DNA of 64,000 nt, taken from the NCBI RefSeq assembly GCF_963975415.1, contig NZ_CAXBGN010000015.1:1-64000 (forward strand), in the 5' to 3' direction. Numbering within the stretch: the first letter of the stretch is position 1; each line of letters starts with the position of its first letter. Under the pieces are notes generated by a model, which was not told the origin of the DNA, ran no database searches, and saw nothing but the letters and a program-made list of their open reading frames with translations. Below, piece by piece: positions 44,173 through 53,585 of this stretch. The translations under genes and the position numbers were made by a program. This stretch comes from Kriegella sp963975415. GTDB taxonomy: Bacteria > Bacteroidota > Bacteroidia > Flavobacteriales > Flavobacteriaceae.

Positions 44173-44444
44173 ATAGTGTTGGCTTTATTTGGCCTCTAAG
44201 TTAAGCGCTCCTGCTATTTATTCAAACAAATTAAACTTATTAAGCCCACTTTTTAATTCGTCGTATATACATGAACAATTGAGTTGGTCAAGATTGGGGT
44301 AAGAAATTTAAGTAAGAATAATTTCCTATTGTATGGTAATCACCATTGCCGTTTCAAGTAAACCGAAACTAGTGACACAAATCGAACCAGAAATTTTGAA
44401 CGTAGTGGAGGTCTCCATGGGATAAATTAGGAAGTGGATTGGCA

Positions 44445-45473
44445 TCAGTCGACAGGCAGCGGAATGCCTTTCTCGCTGGATTCATAGACCTTCTCGAGAA
44501 CCTTTATATTTCGAAGATAGCGTGTGACGTCAGTTTCAAAAGGATTTCCTGAAATGAGATTTTCGATAAAATGAGATTGAGTATGAAAAACACAGTCCCC
44601 GGAAAAGTTTTGCTTTAGAAAGGCATATTTATGTGGTCTTTCTTGTTTCCCTAGAGGTTGAATTGTGATGTTTCCATTATCGTAAAGGCGCAAGCTTCCT
44701 CCTTCGCCTTCGATTAAAACAGAGCCAAAGGTCAACCTCGGGTCTTCGGCTATATTTTCGTTATAACGGTTGGCATCTAAAAAACCCAGGGCTTGATTGG
44801 CAAAGTCAAAATGTACCCAAGCAAAATCTTCCCCTTTGATATTGGGGTTCAGGGTTTTTAGTTTCGCATAAACTTGGGTAATGTCGCCCATTAAGTATTG
44901 AAATACATCAATAAAATGAATGCCGGTCTCATAGATAAGCAGTCGCTCCATTTCCCTAAAATAAGGTTGGCGGTTCATGTAGGCGTCCGTCTGCCAACCA
45001 TCGCCCATGCGCATTCTTAGATGTATAGTATGTAACTGTGCCCCTATGACATTTTGGTCTAACAGCTTTTTCAATTCGCGATGCCAGGGTTGAAATCTAA
45101 AGTTCTCATGAACCATCATTCTCACTGTAGATTTCTCGACATATTTTGCAATTTCCGTTGACTCGGCCAGCGTGGGGGCCAGTGGTTTTTGACAAATGAT
45201 AGCGATTTGGTGTTTAATGGCAAGCTGGCAAAGTTCTAAATGGGTTTCGGGTGGTGTAATAATGTCAACAAAGTCGGGTCTTTCTTTTAGAAACATTTTC
45301 TCCACATCGTCATAGGTCTTATTAAATCCGTATTTCACGACCACCGATTCAGCACGTTCCTTGACTAAATCGTAAACACCTACAATGTCAACATTTTCTA
45401 AGCGTTGCCATGCCTCAAAATGAAATTGGCTAAAATAACCTGCTCCAATGCAAACTCCCTTTAGTTTCGGCAT
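44445..45473 (-). CDS. Gfo/Idh/MocA-family oxidoreductase
   Basis: 342 residues. The N-terminal Rossmann motif is GVCIGAGYFSQFHFEAW; the catalytic-domain lead-in reads CQKPLAPT where the family has EKP, and the alpha/beta domain contains MMVHENFRFQPWHRELKKLL and YETGIHFIDVFQYLMGDI, with an active-site-type His. It would oxidise a polyol or sugar (acid) using NAD(P). It is the last gene of a five-gene operon, 10 bp after the transporter. Confidence 0.9.
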   Translation of the reverse strand: MPKLKGVCIGAGYFSQFHFEAWQRLENVDIVGVYDLVKERAESVVVKYGFNKTYDDVEKMFLKERPDFVDIITPPETHLELCQLAIKHQIAIICQKPLAPTLAESTEIAKYVEKSTVRMMVHENFRFQPWHRELKKLLDQNVIGAQLHTIHLRMRMGDGWQTDAYMNRQPYFREMERLLIYETGIHFIDVFQYLMGDITQVYAKLKTLNPNIKGEDFAWVHFDFANQALGFLDANRYNENIAEDPRLTFGSVLIEGEGGSLRLYDNGNITIQPLGKQERPHKYAFLKQNFSGDCVFHTQSHFIENLISGNPFETDVTRYLRNIKVLEKVYESSEKGIPLPVD

Positions 45474-45483
45474 ACGATTGATT

Positions 45484-46752
45484 TTAATAGGTCGAGTAAT
45501 GTTTTTGTGGTTTCATTTGGTACCAAAATACTATTGCAATACTATTCAATATCGCGCCAACTACGAAAAATGGGGTTGTAGATTCCGTCCAAGCCTGTAG
45601 GTACGGGAAAGCTAAGGCGGTCAAAAATGCACCGATGTTCCCGGCCATGTTCATAGTGCCCGATACGGCGCCGGAATGTTCTTCACCTATATCGACACAG
45701 AATGCCCATGATGGGGGCAAGGTCATGTCCGCTCCGAAAATGGCAATGCTTAAAAACACAATGGCTCCCACGGCGCTGTCCATATAAATACTTCCGATTA
45801 GGCCTAAAGCTGCAAGAAGGAATCCGATAGAAGCCGGAAGCATACGAGACTTGTCCCAATTGCCTTTTTTGTAGATACGGTCACTGAGTGCTCCGGAGGT
45901 CCAATTTCCAAAGGCTCCAAAAATTAGAGGTACGGCCGTGTAGAACCCTGCTTCTAGAGTGTGTAGGCCGTACTCACTTTTTATGTGCGGAAATAACCAG
46001 GTAAGGGCAAAGAAAAATGTAAAGTTGCTACAGAAGTATTGCCCCATAGCCAACCATATATTCTTTGATCTCAATAAATTTCCCACACTAATTTTTTCGA
46101 TTTCCGCTTTTGAATTTTGTGGTTGTCTGGTGGAAAGGATATATTCCTTTTCTTTTTTTGAAATACCGGGATGGTCTTCCGGCCTGTCCCTAAATAGCAG
46201 AAACCAAATAACAGCCCAGAGTATACCGATTCCTCCAAGAATGACAAAGGAAACACGCCACCCGAAATCTTCGATCATCCAAGCCACTGCTGGAAGCGCG
46301 AATGCGGCACCTAATCGAGATCCGGAAAAATTGATGCCAGTTACGATACCTCTTTCCTGCAAAGGAATCCAACTATAAATTGCCCGTGACATACCCGGAA
46401 ATGCACCTGCTTCTCCAGCGCCAAAAAGAAATCGAACCACCAATAATGAAACGAAATTCCATGCTGCGCCCGTTAAAGCTGTGAACCCGGACCAAATAGT
46501 TACAATAGCCGAGAGCACTTTACGCGGACCCAATGCGTCTGACAACATGCCCGCTGGGGTTTGAAAAAGGGCGTAGCCCAATGAAAAAGCTGCCAAAACC
46601 CATCCCATTTGTTTGTCGCTGAGGTCCAAAGCATCTGAAATAGGTTCTTTGGCCACTGAAATACACACCCGATCTACATACAGCAGTAAAGCCAAAAGAA
46701 AGGTGCCCATGACCATAAAGTAACGCTTGGCAAAGTTGACTTGTGTTTTCAT
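45484..46752 (-). CDS. MFS transporter, probably ACS (sugar-acid) family
   Basis: 422 residues, twelve predicted helices. Family landmarks are LALLLYVDRVCISVAKEPI, LSLGYALFQTPAGMLSDALGPRKVLSAIV and FLFGAGEAGAFPGMSRAIYSW, the pattern of the anion:cation symporters that import hexuronates, galactonate and similar sugar acids. The partner genes (DUF1537 kinase, dehydrogenase, cyclase) fit import of an acidic sugar or lactone. It sits 9 bp after the kinase gene. Confidence 0.9.
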   Translation of the reverse strand: MKTQVNFAKRYFMVMGTFLLALLLYVDRVCISVAKEPISDALDLSDKQMGWVLAAFSLGYALFQTPAGMLSDALGPRKVLSAIVTIWSGFTALTGAAWNFVSLLVVRFLFGAGEAGAFPGMSRAIYSWIPLQERGIVTGINFSGSRLGAAFALPAVAWMIEDFGWRVSFVILGGIGILWAVIWFLLFRDRPEDHPGISKKEKEYILSTRQPQNSKAEIEKISVGNLLRSKNIWLAMGQYFCSNFTFFFALTWLFPHIKSEYGLHTLEAGFYTAVPLIFGAFGNWTSGALSDRIYKKGNWDKSRMLPASIGFLLAALGLIGSIYMDSAVGAIVFLSIAIFGADMTLPPSWAFCVDIGEEHSGAVSGTMNMAGNIGAFLTALAFPYLQAWTESTTPFFVVGAILNSIAIVFWYQMKPQKHYSTY

Positions 46753-46761
46753 GCGGGTCTT

Positions 46762-48147
46762 CTATTTCAGTAATGTAATTAATTCATGCAGTGCCGAATT
46801 GACGCCCACATTTCCAGGAAAGACAATATATGGCAACCCCGGAAATTTAGCCTCTTTTCCCAATTGCCAAACGGGTACGCCATTGAGCACTTGGCCAAGT
46901 ATATGGGCGCGTCGAACCCCTAGGCCTTTGGTGGCTATATCGCTAGAAGTAATGCCTCCTTTGGCGACTAGGTATTTGGGTCGGTTCTTGATGTTTTTTA
47001 TGATGGAAATCAGTCCTTCGGAAACACGATTGACAATTTCTAGGCTTTCATTTCTGGTACTGCCTTTAACTACGGTTCTGCTGGTAAAAAGAACGACATC
47101 TTCACCAAGACCTATTTGTCGGTCTATTCGGCTTACTAACGAGGTTAGTTCTTGGCTGAAAAGAACCGGGTTCAGCACATTGGACACCTCCAATTCGAGG
47201 AAAACGGCATTGTAATGTTTCTTGAGATATTCTAATTGAGCCGTCGTTTTTGGCACGTATGAACCGATTACGACCAGAGCTCCGTTTTTAGAAGTTTTCC
47301 CTAAAATTTCATTTCTGCAGAGACAGGCGCGTCGCGCAATCCCCGATATCGCATTTATAAAAGAAGCTGCAGTTCTAAAGAGAAGGGGGGTAGGGTTTTG
47401 AAGCGCGATCTGAGCCATAATCTGTAAATCATGGCAAGACGTGGCATTGACCACAATATGGGTGGTTTCCGGTTGGTTCAATATGGTTTTTATTGCGTCG
47501 GTAGATTGTTGTCTGAGCAATTGAACAGAAATGCTGGCAATGTGGTCGGGAGTCACTTTGTTTTCTGATTTTTCAATAATCCAATCCCTTATGTTCGAAG
47601 CTTCGTATCCGAAGGTGTTGTCTTTGGCAAAAGGGGTTTCGGCAGCAGGTATGAATTTATCACCTTCTTTGACATAATGAATATCATTATAGGTATAGCG
47701 CCCTCCTTCAAAAAAGGCCGGAATCAGTACTTGTTTTGCTTTTTCCATCTGCAATCCAATTGCAAGTGCGTTGACTTCGATGGGGTAATGTCCTCTTAAG
47801 GTCGAATCGCTACGGCTAATCACGATCAATTTTTTTTGATGCTTGACCGCTAATTTTTGTAAGCGTTGGCCAATTAGTCTTCCTAGTGCATCCGCAGCTT
47901 CAGCGTATAGGCTTCTTGAATTGGTCAAGATAAAAAATACGGGACTTGTTAGGAGTTCTTTTTCGAGTATTTCTTCCGTCCATTCCGTAATAACTGGAAC
48001 ATCATAAACCGTTTGGGTTCCTGTGGGGTCATCATCTAAAATGACTATCGATTTCGGATTTTTTACGAGTTCTTCACGTATTTCTGCCTCACAGCCGTGT
48101 AGGCGACTCCCTTCTTCAATGGATTGCAAAAGAGCTGTGTGCACCAT
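46762..48147 (-). CDS. DUF1537 four-carbon acid sugar kinase family protein
   Basis: 461 residues, full length. The N-terminal substrate domain has VILDDDPTGTQTVYDVPV and ISRSDSTLRGHYPIE, then FFEGGRYT; the C-terminal ATP domain has AKGGITSSDIA and IVFPGNVG. The family includes D-/L-threonate and D-erythronate kinases and the 3-oxo-isoapionate kinase. The usual partners (PdxA2 or a class II aldolase) are absent and an isopropylmalate-dehydrogenase-type enzyme is encoded upstream instead, so the substrate is unknown. It is part of a tightly packed operon (gaps of 5 and 9 bp). Confidence 0.92.
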   Translation of the reverse strand: MVHTALLQSIEEGSRLHGCEAEIREELVKNPKSIVILDDDPTGTQTVYDVPVITEWTEEILEKELLTSPVFFILTNSRSLYAEAADALGRLIGQRLQKLAVKHQKKLIVISRSDSTLRGHYPIEVNALAIGLQMEKAKQVLIPAFFEGGRYTYNDIHYVKEGDKFIPAAETPFAKDNTFGYEASNIRDWIIEKSENKVTPDHIASISVQLLRQQSTDAIKTILNQPETTHIVVNATSCHDLQIMAQIALQNPTPLLFRTAASFINAISGIARRACLCRNEILGKTSKNGALVVIGSYVPKTTAQLEYLKKHYNAVFLELEVSNVLNPVLFSQELTSLVSRIDRQIGLGEDVVLFTSRTVVKGSTRNESLEIVNRVSEGLISIIKNIKNRPKYLVAKGGITSSDIATKGLGVRRAHILGQVLNGVPVWQLGKEAKFPGLPYIVFPGNVGVNSALHELITLLK

Positions 48148-48152
48148 AGGTT

Positions 48153-48794
48153 TTATTGTTTTTCCAATGCAATGACCCGTGCAGGGGCACCATCGCCATT
48201 CTCCACTTTTAAAGGTAGTGCTATAAGCGTGACTTTGTTTTTTGAAATGGCAGCGAGATTGGTAAGGCCTTCTATGATGATGATATCATTTTTCATTAAA
48301 ATGGTGTGAATCTCCGTTACCTCTTTCAAGTTGTTGACGTCGGCAACGGAGGGTGGCTCTACCCCTAGCATATTTATGCCTTTTTTTCCCAGCCAATGGG
48401 CCAGTTCGGGGCTTATTCTTGGGAGGGCATTTCGATATTCGTCAGTACCTAGTTTCTTGCTCCATCCCGTATGTAAGATGATACTCTGTCCTTTTTCGAC
48501 CAATTCGGCAATGGTGTGTAAATGAGCCACTGTTATAGATTCTTTGGGTAGAATATCGGTCAGGTCGACCACCCACGCTTCTGATATAAAACGGTTTATA
48601 GGAGTTTGGTCAATGGTCTTGTCGTTGACCTCGAAATGAATGGGGGCATCCATATGGGTTCCGCTATGGGAATAAAGGTGTAAAGTGGTGGCGTTCCAGC
48701 CATCTTTGGCCAATGTTTTGGCCGGTTCGATAGATGCTCCGCTGCTGTACCCGTTTATGGACAATGTAAGGTCAATGAGTTTCTGGTCTATCAT
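48153..48794 (-). CDS. Cyclase-family metal-dependent hydrolase
   Basis: 213 residues. The metal-binding signature HSGTHMDAPIHF identifies the cyclase/kynurenine-formamidase fold, and the end GDGAPARVIALEK is typical. Members hydrolyse amides, isatin or lactone-like substrates. In this operon an acid-sugar lactone is a sensible substrate, opened before phosphorylation by the DUF1537 kinase. No signal peptide, so it acts in the cytoplasm. Gaps to its neighbours are 5 bp. Confidence 0.9.
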   Translation of the reverse strand: MIDQKLIDLTLSINGYSSGASIEPAKTLAKDGWNATTLHLYSHSGTHMDAPIHFEVNDKTIDQTPINRFISEAWVVDLTDILPKESITVAHLHTIAELVEKGQSIILHTGWSKKLGTDEYRNALPRISPELAHWLGKKGINMLGVEPPSVADVNNLKEVTEIHTILMKNDIIIIEGLTNLAAISKNKVTLIALPLKVENGDGAPARVIALEKQ

Positions 48795-48799
48795 CGCAA

Positions 48800-49879
48800 T
48801 TAGACGGTTGACAATTTCGGTGCCTTAATATATTCGACTACGCTTTGGGCTACTTCTAGGGTAGAAGCGGTACCGCGAAGGTCTTTGGTCAGATTGCCTT
48901 TGGCCGTCGTTGCTTCGATACCTGCCATAATGTTCTCAGCTGCTTCCGTTTCTCCTAAATGTTCCAACATAATGGCTGCAGACCAAATTTGCCCAATTGG
49001 ATTTGCTATGTTTTGTCCGGCTATATCTGGGGCCGAACCATGAATGGGCTCAAACATTGAAGGAAAATCTTTTTCAGGGTTGATGTTCCCACTTCCGCCC
49101 AGACCTAAGCTACCCATAATAGCTCCGCCAAGATCAGACAAAATATCACCAAAAAGATTCGTCGTTAAAATAACATCGAAAATTTCGGGGCGCAGCACAA
49201 AACTGGCCGAGGCATTATCGATGTACATTTTGTTATATTCCACATCGGGGTATTTTTCCGCTATTTCGGCTATAACCCTGTCCCAATAGGCAAGGCTGCT
49301 GATGAGGGTATTGGATTTGGTCACATTGGTAACCTTTTTGTTTCGCTTACGCGCCAATTTAAAGGAGTAATGTGCGATGCGTTCGATGCCAAATCTTGTA
49401 AATATACTAGTATCTATGGCTACTCCTCCAGGTTGGTTGCCGTGCATTATTTTGCCGCTTTGAACAAACTCGCCTTCATTGTTTTCGCGTACTACGACAA
49501 AGTCGATGTCTTTTTCGGTTTTGTACCGTAAAGGGCTCTCGATTCCAGGGAATAATTTTACTGGACGGTAATTCACATATTGTTGAAAAGAAGTCCTTAC
49601 CCGAAAAGTATAGTCCTTTGCCGGCAATGTATCATCAACATCGGGCAATCCAACGGCACCAAAGAAGATGGCGTCAAATTCTTTCAAAGTCTCTAGGGCA
49701 TCGTCAGCCATAAACTTGCCATGATGCTTGAAATACCCGGCTCCGAAGGGAAATTCTTCTTTTTCGAGGTTAAATCCATATTTTTCCGCCACCGCATCTA
49801 ATACGGAAACGCCTGCCGGAACAATTTCAGTTCCTATTCCGTCACCATTCACAACGGCGATTTTGTACGTTTTTCCCAT
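48800..49879 (-). CDS. Isocitrate/isopropylmalate-family dehydrogenase (tartrate/D-malate type)
   Basis: 359 residues. The start AVVNGDGIGTEIVPAGVSVLDAV, the VVVRENNEGEF and TKSNTL segments, YIDNASASFVLRPEIFDVILTTNLFGDILSDLGGAIMGSLGLGGSGNI and the EPIHGSAPDIAGQNIANPIG motif define the NAD-dependent beta-decarboxylating dehydrogenases. The N-terminal loop is closer to tartrate/D-malate dehydrogenase than to LeuB. A substrate with a 2-hydroxy acid and a beta-carboxylate or equivalent is expected. It is the first gene of the operon; its promoter carries two LacI-type sites 34 bp upstream. Confidence 0.88.
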   Translation of the reverse strand: MGKTYKIAVVNGDGIGTEIVPAGVSVLDAVAEKYGFNLEKEEFPFGAGYFKHHGKFMADDALETLKEFDAIFFGAVGLPDVDDTLPAKDYTFRVRTSFQQYVNYRPVKLFPGIESPLRYKTEKDIDFVVVRENNEGEFVQSGKIMHGNQPGGVAIDTSIFTRFGIERIAHYSFKLARKRNKKVTNVTKSNTLISSLAYWDRVIAEIAEKYPDVEYNKMYIDNASASFVLRPEIFDVILTTNLFGDILSDLGGAIMGSLGLGGSGNINPEKDFPSMFEPIHGSAPDIAGQNIANPIGQIWSAAIMLEHLGETEAAENIMAGIEATTAKGNLTKDLRGTASTLEVAQSVVEYIKAPKLSTV

Positions 49880-49912
49880 TTCTAACTTATCTATAAATAA
49901 TGTTCATTGAAT

Positions 49913-49932
49913 TTTGCGCAATATTGCGCAAA
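49913..49932. promoter_or_regulatory. Perfect 20-bp palindrome, double LacI-type operator
   Basis: The 20-bp perfect palindrome contains two copies of TTGCGCAA (49914-49921 and 49924-49931), each itself palindromic, with centres 10 bp apart. It lies 34 bp upstream of the dehydrogenase ATG. TTGNGCAA-type palindromes are typical of LacI-family repressors, and a LacI regulator is encoded at 53586. A related TTGCACAA is at 49961-49968. Confidence 0.75.
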
Positions 49933-50218
49933 TCTAATTTTGTTGATGATAAACATGAGTTTGCACAAATATATATAAATAATTGGACTGGATTGTGGTT
50001 AAAACACTTCTTTCAAAGCTTTATTTTGAGCAAAAAATTGCACATATGGTGATTTGTTTCTTCATAGGTTTTGAAATGGAGTGAAATTTATGTAGGGGCG
50101 GCTCAATATTTTTTCAATCAAGATATTGGTTTGTTTAGGGAAGCTGTCGGGGTATTTCTTTTTAAAAATGCGTTTTAATATGGGGACGGGCGAATTATTT
50201 TGGAAGGCAGTTCTACAA

Positions 50219-50238
50219 TTGTGCAAACAATTGCTCAA
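50219..50238. promoter_or_regulatory. Paired LacI-type sites
   Basis: TTGTGCAA (50219-50226) and TTGCTCAA (50231-50238) lie close together with centres 12 bp apart in the divergent intergenic region between the catabolic operon and the GH gene at 50525. They match the TTGNNCAA pattern of the palindrome near the operon. Confidence 0.55.
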
Positions 50239-50332
50239 TTAATATATTGTTATTGATTGTTTTATTGCTTTATATTTAATAGTATTGTTGTAAATATGCC
50301 AAATAAATGATGATGATGTATTATTTTAAAGA

Positions 50333-50340
50333 TTGAGCAA
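50333..50340. promoter_or_regulatory. Single LacI-type site upstream of the GH pair
   Basis: TTGAGCAA is a sixth TTGNNCAA match, about 190 bp before the first glycosidase start. By itself weak; meaningful only with the other copies. Confidence 0.4.
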
Positions 50341-50524
50341 TTATTTGCATTATTTGAATTTTGTTGATGGCCGTCCCTGTATTTTGTATCGAATGGTGAT
50401 AAATTCGAAGATAAATAGCAAAACCGTGTCGAATGTCTTTTTTTAAAAAAAATATAAGTGGTAACCAAATAGCGCACTTCATAGCTTGCAAAACTGAAAT
50501 GTGAAGATTAGAACCTTGAAACAT

Positions 50525-51631
50525 ATGAAAATCAATATTTCACTTTTATTGCTGCTTGTATTCGCAGGAACAATTTCTTTCGGCAATGAATCCCTCCTTG
50601 AAAAAAAATCTCGAAATACTGTTGTAACGATAGTCAAGGATAAATTCTTTATCAATGGCCGGATTACGTATCAGGGGCGAACCTGGCAAGGGCATAAAAT
50701 TGAGGGACTGCTGATGAATTCTCGAATGGTTCAAGGTGTTTTTGATGACTTGAACCCTAAAACGGTGGACCGTTGGAAGTATCCTGATACCAACACATGG
50801 GATGCCGATCGTAACACGGATGAATTCATTGCGGCTATGGATGCGTGGTATGCCAAAGGGTTATTGGCTTTTAATATTAATTTTCAGGGAGGCAGTCCGG
50901 AAGGCTACTCTCGGGTACAACCCTGGGAAAACAATGCCTATGAATTCGATGGTAGTCTGCGTCCGGCATTTGTCAAAAGAATGGCCCGTATAATTGAAAA
51001 AGCTGATGAATTGGGAATGGTTGTTAACCTTAGCTTGTTCTATTTCGGTCAAGATGAACGGCTAAAAGATGAGGCGGCCGTTATTTCCGCCGTCGATAAT
51101 GTCATACAATGGATTCAGAAAAAGGGGTATACCAATATTATTTTGGAAGTAGCCAATGAAAGTAACAATAAAGCATATCAGCATGATATAATTGGTCAAG
51201 ATAGAATTCACGAACTTATTCTGAGAATTAAGAAAAATGCGCCTGATCTTTTGGTGTCCACGAGTTTTAACGGTAATACTCTTCCGCCCGATAAGGTGGT
51301 TGAAGTATCAGACTATGTATTGATTCATGGAAATGGGGTCGGTGACCCGGCAAGAATTACGGAAATGGTCAATCAAGTGCGGGCATTGCCTTCATACCGC
51401 CCTATGCCCATTGTCTTTAATGAAGATGATCACTTTGATTTTGATAAACCATCCAACAATTTTGTTGAAGCTATAAAGGCGTATGCTTCGTGGGGCTATT
51501 TCGATTTTAGGATGAAAGGAGAAGGTTTTAACGATGGATATCAGTCCGTTCCCGTCAATTGGGAAATCAGCTCCCCTCGCAAAAAGGCTTTTTTCGATAA
51601 GCTGGAAGAGATTACCGGAGGTCTGCACTAG
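50525..51631 (+). CDS. Secreted clan GH-A-like glycosidase (GH5-like)
   Basis: 368 residues from the ATG at 50525; an upstream GTG (50501) is possible but adds a charged leader before the signal peptide (KINISLLLLLVFAGTISFG). The barrel has AFNINFQGGSPEGYSRVQPW, MVVNLSLFYFGQ, the acid/base in ILEVANESNNKAY (Glu212) and the nucleophile in MPIVFNEDDHFD (Glu300), the clan GH-A arrangement. Family assignment is open. It lies divergent from the catabolic operon, shares its LacI-type sites, and precedes another glycosidase by 44 bp, so it probably releases a sugar consumed by that operon. Confidence 0.78.
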   Translation: MKINISLLLLLVFAGTISFGNESLLEKKSRNTVVTIVKDKFFINGRITYQGRTWQGHKIEGLLMNSRMVQGVFDDLNPKTVDRWKYPDTNTWDADRNTDEFIAAMDAWYAKGLLAFNINFQGGSPEGYSRVQPWENNAYEFDGSLRPAFVKRMARIIEKADELGMVVNLSLFYFGQDERLKDEAAVISAVDNVIQWIQKKGYTNIILEVANESNNKAYQHDIIGQDRIHELILRIKKNAPDLLVSTSFNGNTLPPDKVVEVSDYVLIHGNGVGDPARITEMVNQVRALPSYRPMPIVFNEDDHFDFDKPSNNFVEAIKAYASWGYFDFRMKGEGFNDGYQSVPVNWEISSPRKKAFFDKLEEITGGLH

Positions 51632-51675
51632 CCCAAAACACTTATCAATAACCGATAATATCTAAAATTCAAAAC

Positions 51676-53550
51676 ATGAAATACTATTTTCTTAAAGTAT
51701 CATTTTTTCTGAGCGTGTTGCTCTTTTTAGGAGCCTTGCTTTGTTCTTGTACCTCAGAACCTGAGTATGCGGTTCATGGGGAATTAAAAAAATGGCATAA
51801 AGTAGAATTGGTGTTTAATGGCCCGACCACAAGTGAGTTGGACAGTGTCAACCCTTTTTTAGATTATCGCTTGGATGTGACGTTTACCAATGATGACCAG
51901 ACTTTTGTTGTCCCTGGTTTTTACGCCGCTGACGGTAATGCCGCCGAAACAGGAAGTGAGAAAGGGAACAAGTGGATAGTACGATTTGCACCCAATAAGA
52001 CCGGAGTTTGGGGGTTTAAGGTGTCGTTTAAAAAAGGAAGTGATATTGCCGTTGCCGATTCGGCCAGCGATGCACCCAGTGCCAAATTCATGGATGGGGT
52101 AATTGGTAGTTTTACTGTTGGGGAATCTGATAAAACAGGAATTGATAACAGGGCGAAGGGTAAATTGGAATACGTTGATGACCGTTACCTACAGTTCAAA
52201 GACACCAAACAATATTTTATAAAGGTCGGGGTCGATGCCCCCGAGAATATTTTGGCATTTGAAGATTTTGATGCTACGACCAATGCCCTTGGTTTGCTAA
52301 AAACTTGGGAACCTCATGGAAAGGATTTTGACGCAGATGCCGACGATTTGCTGTGGCAGGATGAAAAAGGGAAAAATTTGTTCGGGGCCATCAATTATTT
52401 GGCTTCCGAAGGGTTGAATGTATTTTCTTTTCTTACGTTCAATGTAGATGGTGATGATCGTAATGTTTTTCCGTACCGCTTAAAAGTATCCGAAGAAGCA
52501 TATACCGATTATGCGAACGATAAAAAGAATAAGGAGGCCTGGCAGACGATGTTTCATAAAACCCGTTTAGATGTTTCTAAATTGGAACAATGGGAGCGTA
52601 TTTTTGATTATGGTGAGCGAAAGGGAATGTTTTTACACTTTAAGACCCATGAGACCGAGACCGATCATTTAATGGACCACGGAGCCTTTGGGGTAGAAGG
52701 TAAACTTTACTACCGTGAGCTGATTGCCCGTTTCGGGCATCATTTGGCGATGAACTGGAATATAGGCGAAGAAAACAACCAACCGATCGAAGAAGTAGTG
52801 AAAGTGACCAACTATGTTGCAAAACTTGACCCTTACAATTCACATAGGGTGATACATACTTTTCCTGATCAAGACTACCGATACGCCGAGTTGATCGGTG
52901 ATCAATCAGCGTTGACGGGAGCCTCATTGCAATTGAGTGAAGAAGACTTTAAAGATGTACACCCCCGCGTATTGAAATGGAGGGAAAAATCAGATGCCAC
53001 AGGAAAAAAATGGGCTATTGCGGTTGACGAACCCGGTAAAGCCAAGGTAGCACTTTTGCCCGATGCAGAAGACAGGGAGCACAATGAAGCCCGCGGAAAT
53101 GCTTTGTGGGGCACGCTTATGGCCGGAGGGTATGGTGTAGAATGGTATTTTGGCTATGCGAGTCCGCATTCAGATTTGACCTGTCAAGATTATCGAAGTA
53201 GAGATCTTTTTTGGAATCAGAATAAGCACGCGAAGGTGTTTTTTGAAACATATCTTCCGTTTTGGGAAATGAACCCTTCCGATAATTTGCTGACCGATTC
53301 AATTTCTTATTGTTTTTCGAAACCTGAGGAGGTATATGCGATTTATTTTCATCCAGGCACGGAAACCACAACGTTAAACATGGGCAATTCAGGAAATTCC
53401 TTTACTGTCAAATGGTATGATCCGAGAAATGGGGGTGACCTTATTGATGGTTCTGTCAAAAGCGTGAAGGCTGAAGGACACGTTGACTTGGGGTATCCTC
53501 CCAAAGACAAGGAAAAAGATTGGGTGGTACTGGTTAGGCGTCAAAAATAG
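51676..53550 (+). CDS. DUF5060-containing TIM-barrel glycosidase lipoprotein
   Basis: 624 residues. Lipoprotein signal (FLGALLCSCTSEPEY). An N-terminal immunoglobulin-like DUF5060 domain (about 30-150: WHKVELVFNGPTTSELDSVNPFLDYRLDVTF ... NKTGVWGFKV) precedes a barrel with FIKVGVDAPENILAFEDFD, YLASEGLNVFSFLTFNVDGDD, the likely acid/base in AMNWNIGEENNQP and a candidate nucleophile in WAIAVDEPGKAK. A C-terminal beta domain ends with KEKDWVVLVRR. Related proteins include apiosidase-like (DUF4038/GH140) enzymes, but I cannot assign a substrate. It forms a unit with the gene before it. Confidence 0.82.
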   Translation: MKYYFLKVSFFLSVLLFLGALLCSCTSEPEYAVHGELKKWHKVELVFNGPTTSELDSVNPFLDYRLDVTFTNDDQTFVVPGFYAADGNAAETGSEKGNKWIVRFAPNKTGVWGFKVSFKKGSDIAVADSASDAPSAKFMDGVIGSFTVGESDKTGIDNRAKGKLEYVDDRYLQFKDTKQYFIKVGVDAPENILAFEDFDATTNALGLLKTWEPHGKDFDADADDLLWQDEKGKNLFGAINYLASEGLNVFSFLTFNVDGDDRNVFPYRLKVSEEAYTDYANDKKNKEAWQTMFHKTRLDVSKLEQWERIFDYGERKGMFLHFKTHETETDHLMDHGAFGVEGKLYYRELIARFGHHLAMNWNIGEENNQPIEEVVKVTNYVAKLDPYNSHRVIHTFPDQDYRYAELIGDQSALTGASLQLSEEDFKDVHPRVLKWREKSDATGKKWAIAVDEPGKAKVALLPDAEDREHNEARGNALWGTLMAGGYGVEWYFGYASPHSDLTCQDYRSRDLFWNQNKHAKVFFETYLPFWEMNPSDNLLTDSISYCFSKPEEVYAIYFHPGTETTTLNMGNSGNSFTVKWYDPRNGGDLIDGSVKSVKAEGHVDLGYPPKDKEKDWVVLVRRQK

Positions 53551-53585
53551 ATTGAAACCTGGTCGTCTGCCATTTGAAACGTGTT

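Noticed and set aside
46727..47215. Plus-strand gene opposite the MFS transporter and kinase genes
   Set aside because: Shadow frame; Ser/Thr/Pro-rich without any domain, on top of two clear genes.
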